From Nostoc sp. GT001 (GTDB taxonomy: Bacteria > Cyanobacteriota > Cyanobacteriia > Cyanobacteriales > Nostocaceae): DNA of 7,067 bases. Of the stretch, positions 5,830 to 7,067 are shown in pieces. Made by a program: the position numbers and the translations under genes. The DNA is taken from contig NZ_JAUDRJ010000003.1 in NCBI RefSeq assembly GCF_030382115.1, positions 767,531 through 774,597 of the forward strand, read 5' to 3'. Numbering within the stretch: the first letter of the stretch is position 1; each line of letters opens with the position of its first letter. The notes beneath the pieces are model-generated. The model was not told the DNA's origin. It worked only from the letters and a program-made list of their open reading frames with translations, and searched no databases.

Positions 5830-6472
5830 TTTCACTAAATGTATCTTTGAGAACAGCGCGAGCTGCCAAGTGATTCCGAGTAGAAGTTAAAATTTCTGCT
5901 TCTCGCTCTAGACGAGTGACAGTATCTTGCATTTCTAATAATAATTGCTGCTCTGCGGCGACACCATAAAGGTTACTGGCTACCCAATAAGATAATTCTG
6001 TAGGTAGATCAGGCAAATCTTCTGGCAATTCGATATTTTGTTCGGTTAATTTGGCTGACAGACGCACAACATCTCGTAGTAGTTGTTCTACTTCAGTTGA
6101 TAAAGGTCGCAAATCTTTAGTCGGTGGTTGGTCTTCAATCCACTCAACTAAGCCAACGCGGTATGGCTTTTCACGAACATACTCTAATACACGAAATCTT
6201 TGCTGCCCTAAAGTCATCATTTTGATCCGATCATCTGGCAGTCGTTGGTGATGAATGATTTCGGCACAGCAACCAGTGTTTGCAATTGTACCTTTGACTG
6301 GATCAAACATCAAAACACCGAACCTGCGATCGCTCTCCAAAATCGTATTCATCATGATTCGGTAGCGAAATTCAAAGATGTGCAGGGGTAATGGCCTAGT
6401 AGGAAACAGAACTACTTCGGGTAACGGGAACAGAGGTAGTTCGCGAACTGCAATTTTAGAAGATGATGTCAT
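5825..6472 (-). CDS. Stand-alone LON substrate-binding domain protein
   Basis: A 215-residue protein matching the N-terminal substrate-binding domain of Lon protease. RELPLFPLPEVVLFP (10-24) with PLHIFEFRYR (29-38) is the classic opening, GQQRFRV (89-95) is conserved, and a helical C-terminal part (about 121-195) ends in MQDTVTRLEREAEIL, as in Lon. The AAA+ ATPase and Ser-Lys protease domains are absent, and the length shows this is the normal short form rather than a truncated Lon. Such proteins are widespread in bacteria and chloroplast-bearing eukaryotes; a role as a protein-binding or adaptor factor is suggested by the domain but not proven. It is probably soluble. The ATG has no clear Shine-Dalgarno. 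A terminator (6566-6599) separates it from rpsJ, so it has its own promoter. Confidence 0.92.
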   Translation of the reverse strand: MTSSSKIAVRELPLFPLPEVVLFPTRPLPLHIFEFRYRIMMNTILESDRRFGVLMFDPVKGTIANTGCCAEIIHHQRLPDDRIKMMTLGQQRFRVLEYVREKPYRVGLVEWIEDQPPTKDLRPLSTEVEQLLRDVVRLSAKLTEQNIELPEDLPDLPTELSYWVASNLYGVAAEQQLLLEMQDTVTRLEREAEILTSTRNHLAARAVLKDTFSEK

Positions 6473-6542
6473 TGTTACTTTGGTATAAACTTAATCTTTA
6501 AAATTTCTTTCTTTTTCTCTGCTTTTCCCGTACTTTATCTAC

Positions 6543-6571
6543 ATTCTATCATTTGTTTCCTAGCTAAATAA
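6543..6571 (-). promoter_or_regulatory. Weak candidate promoter of the LON-domain gene
   Basis: On the minus strand TAGAAT (complement of 6543-6548) is a fair -10 box, with TTATTT (complement of 6566-6571) 17 bases upstream as a poor -35. The -35 overlaps the T-tract of the upstream terminator. A purine-rich leader of roughly 65 bases would follow. It rests on one good hexamer only. Confidence 0.22.
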
Positions 6572-6599
6572 AAGCCCTGAGATATATTTCTTCAGGGCT
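6566..6599 (-). terminator. Rho-independent terminator downstream of rpsJ
   Basis: AGCCCTGA (6573-6580) and TCAGGGCT (6592-6599) form a perfect GC-rich 8-bp stem with an 11-base loop. Read on the minus strand the stem runs straight into TTTTATTT, so the orientation fits termination of the rpsJ transcript, whose stop is about 120 bases upstream. On the plus strand no T-run follows. Confidence 0.75.
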
Positions 6600-6623
6600 G
6601 TGTAAATATTCATACTAATGTCT

Positions 6624-6718
6624 TTTGTCCTTTGTCCTTTGCTAATGACAAATGACCAATACTTCTCTACGAGAGGCTACGCCAACGACTACGCTCAGTA
6701 CAAGTGACTAATGACTAA
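6624..6718. repeat. Heptad repeat array interrupted by a palindromic element
   Basis: Seven-base units run TTTGTCC, TTTGTCC, TTTGCTA, ATGACAA, ATGACCA (6624-6658) and resume as TGACTAA, TGACTAA (6705-6718). Between them lies 6661-6705, with the small hairpins CTCT-ACG-AGAG (6665-6675) and GGC-TAC-GCC and ending ACTT...AAGT. The two parts look like one ATGAC-type array split by a separate small dispersed repeat of the ACGAGAGGCTACGCC kind seen in Nostoc genomes. The array ends at the rpsJ stop codon and lies within the 3' end of its transcript, before the terminator. Confidence 0.7.
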
Positions 6719-6719
6719 A

Positions 6720-7037
6720 TTAAAGTTTGACTTCAATATCTACACCCGATGGTAGATCCAATTTCATCAGGGCATCAATAGTCTTAGAAGAGGGCTGGTA
6801 AATGTCAATAATCCGGCGATGAGTACGGGTTTCAAAGTGTTCCCGTGAATCTTTATCTACGTGAGGCGATCGCAGCACACAATAGATCCGGCGTTTTGTT
6901 GGTAAGGGAATTGGGCCTATAGCTGTAGCGTTGGTGCGGTTAGCTGTGTCTACAATCTTCTCGCAAGATGTATCTAATAAGCGCCTGTCAAAGGCTTGTA
7001 AGCGAATTCTAATCTTCTGCTGCTGTAGAGTTGCCAT
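6720..7037 (-). CDS. rpsJ: 30S ribosomal protein S10
   Basis: A 105-residue S10 of full normal length. It sits in the head of the 30S subunit and, as NusE, joins NusB in rRNA transcription antitermination. The S10 signature is visible (GPIPLPT at 41-47 followed by KRR), as is the conserved [13 protein letters not shown] region. The N-terminus [17 protein letters not shown] supports the start; only 30 bases upstream are in the window, with a weak purine-rich GGAAAA about nine bases before the ATG. In cyanobacteria rpsJ normally follows rpsL-rpsG-fusA-tuf in the str operon rather than leading an S10 operon; the terminator downstream here fits its being the last gene. The upstream genes are outside the window. 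Confidence 0.97.
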   Translation of the reverse strand: MATLQQQKIRIRLQAFDRRLLDTSCEKIVDTANRTNATAIGPIPLPTKRRIYCVLRSPHVDKDSREHFETRTHRRIIDIYQPSSKTIDALMKLDLPSGVDIEVKL

Positions 7038-7067
7038 CTTTAATTTTCCAGGTTCTGCGTAATTAGG
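7038..7067 (-). other. Start of the gap upstream of rpsJ
   Basis: Thirty bases lie before the rpsJ ATG, ending in GGAAAATTAAAG on the minus strand. No promoter is visible. By the usual cyanobacterial order tuf would lie beyond, but nothing of it can be read here. Confidence 0.4.

Noticed and set aside
5825..6472. A truncated Lon protease pseudogene
   Set aside because: The domain is intact with its own start and helical end, and stand-alone proteins of this size are a known widespread family.

Overview
The window looks like chromosomal housekeeping DNA from a filamentous cyanobacterium of the Nostoc/Anabaena type. The evidence is an RNase E ending in the cyanobacterial arginine nonapeptide RRRRRRSSA, an rne-rnhB gene pair, an rpsJ with its own downstream terminator (as expected for the end of a str-type operon), at least five copies of the HIP1 octamer GCGATCGC (all inside genes), and intergenic heptanucleotide repeats (TTTGTCC, AGTTAGG and CCTAACT types) of the kind abundant in heterocyst-forming cyanobacteria. 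The species cannot be fixed from the window.

Layout. Bases 1-138 are an open frame without a start, possibly the tail of an upstream gene, with a terminator-like hairpin at 204-237. Bases 238-825 hold no gene but are rich in inverted repeats: four compact hairpins at 441-605, another at 715-754, and a helix that would cover the ribosome binding site of rne. Then come rne (826-2967, +) and rnhB (2976-3635, +), almost certainly one transcript. A roughly 105-bp element with an outer inverted repeat and three inner hairpins separates rnhB from a convergent DUF1997-family gene (3765-4352, -). A 463-bp AT-rich divergent gap carries one 10-bp inverted repeat. It is followed by pheA, prephenate dehydratase (4816-5691, +). 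Oppositely oriented heptad arrays lie between pheA and a convergent gene for a stand-alone LON substrate-binding domain protein (5825-6472, -). The right end has a minus-strand terminator (6566-6599), a heptad array interrupted by a palindromic element (6624-6718), and rpsJ, ribosomal protein S10 (6720-7037, -).

How the genes relate. RNase E and RNase HII both act on RNA: single-stranded mRNA/rRNA cleavage, and removal of RNA from RNA:DNA hybrids. PheA makes phenylpyruvate for phenylalanine synthesis. S10 is a 30S subunit protein and, as NusE, a transcription antitermination factor. The DUF1997 and LON-domain proteins have no firm function. Nothing in the gene content suggests a new defence or mobile system. 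The most interesting material is non-coding: the structured leader of rne, which fits post-transcriptional autoregulation, and the repeat elements that occupy nearly every short intergenic gap and reach into gene ends.
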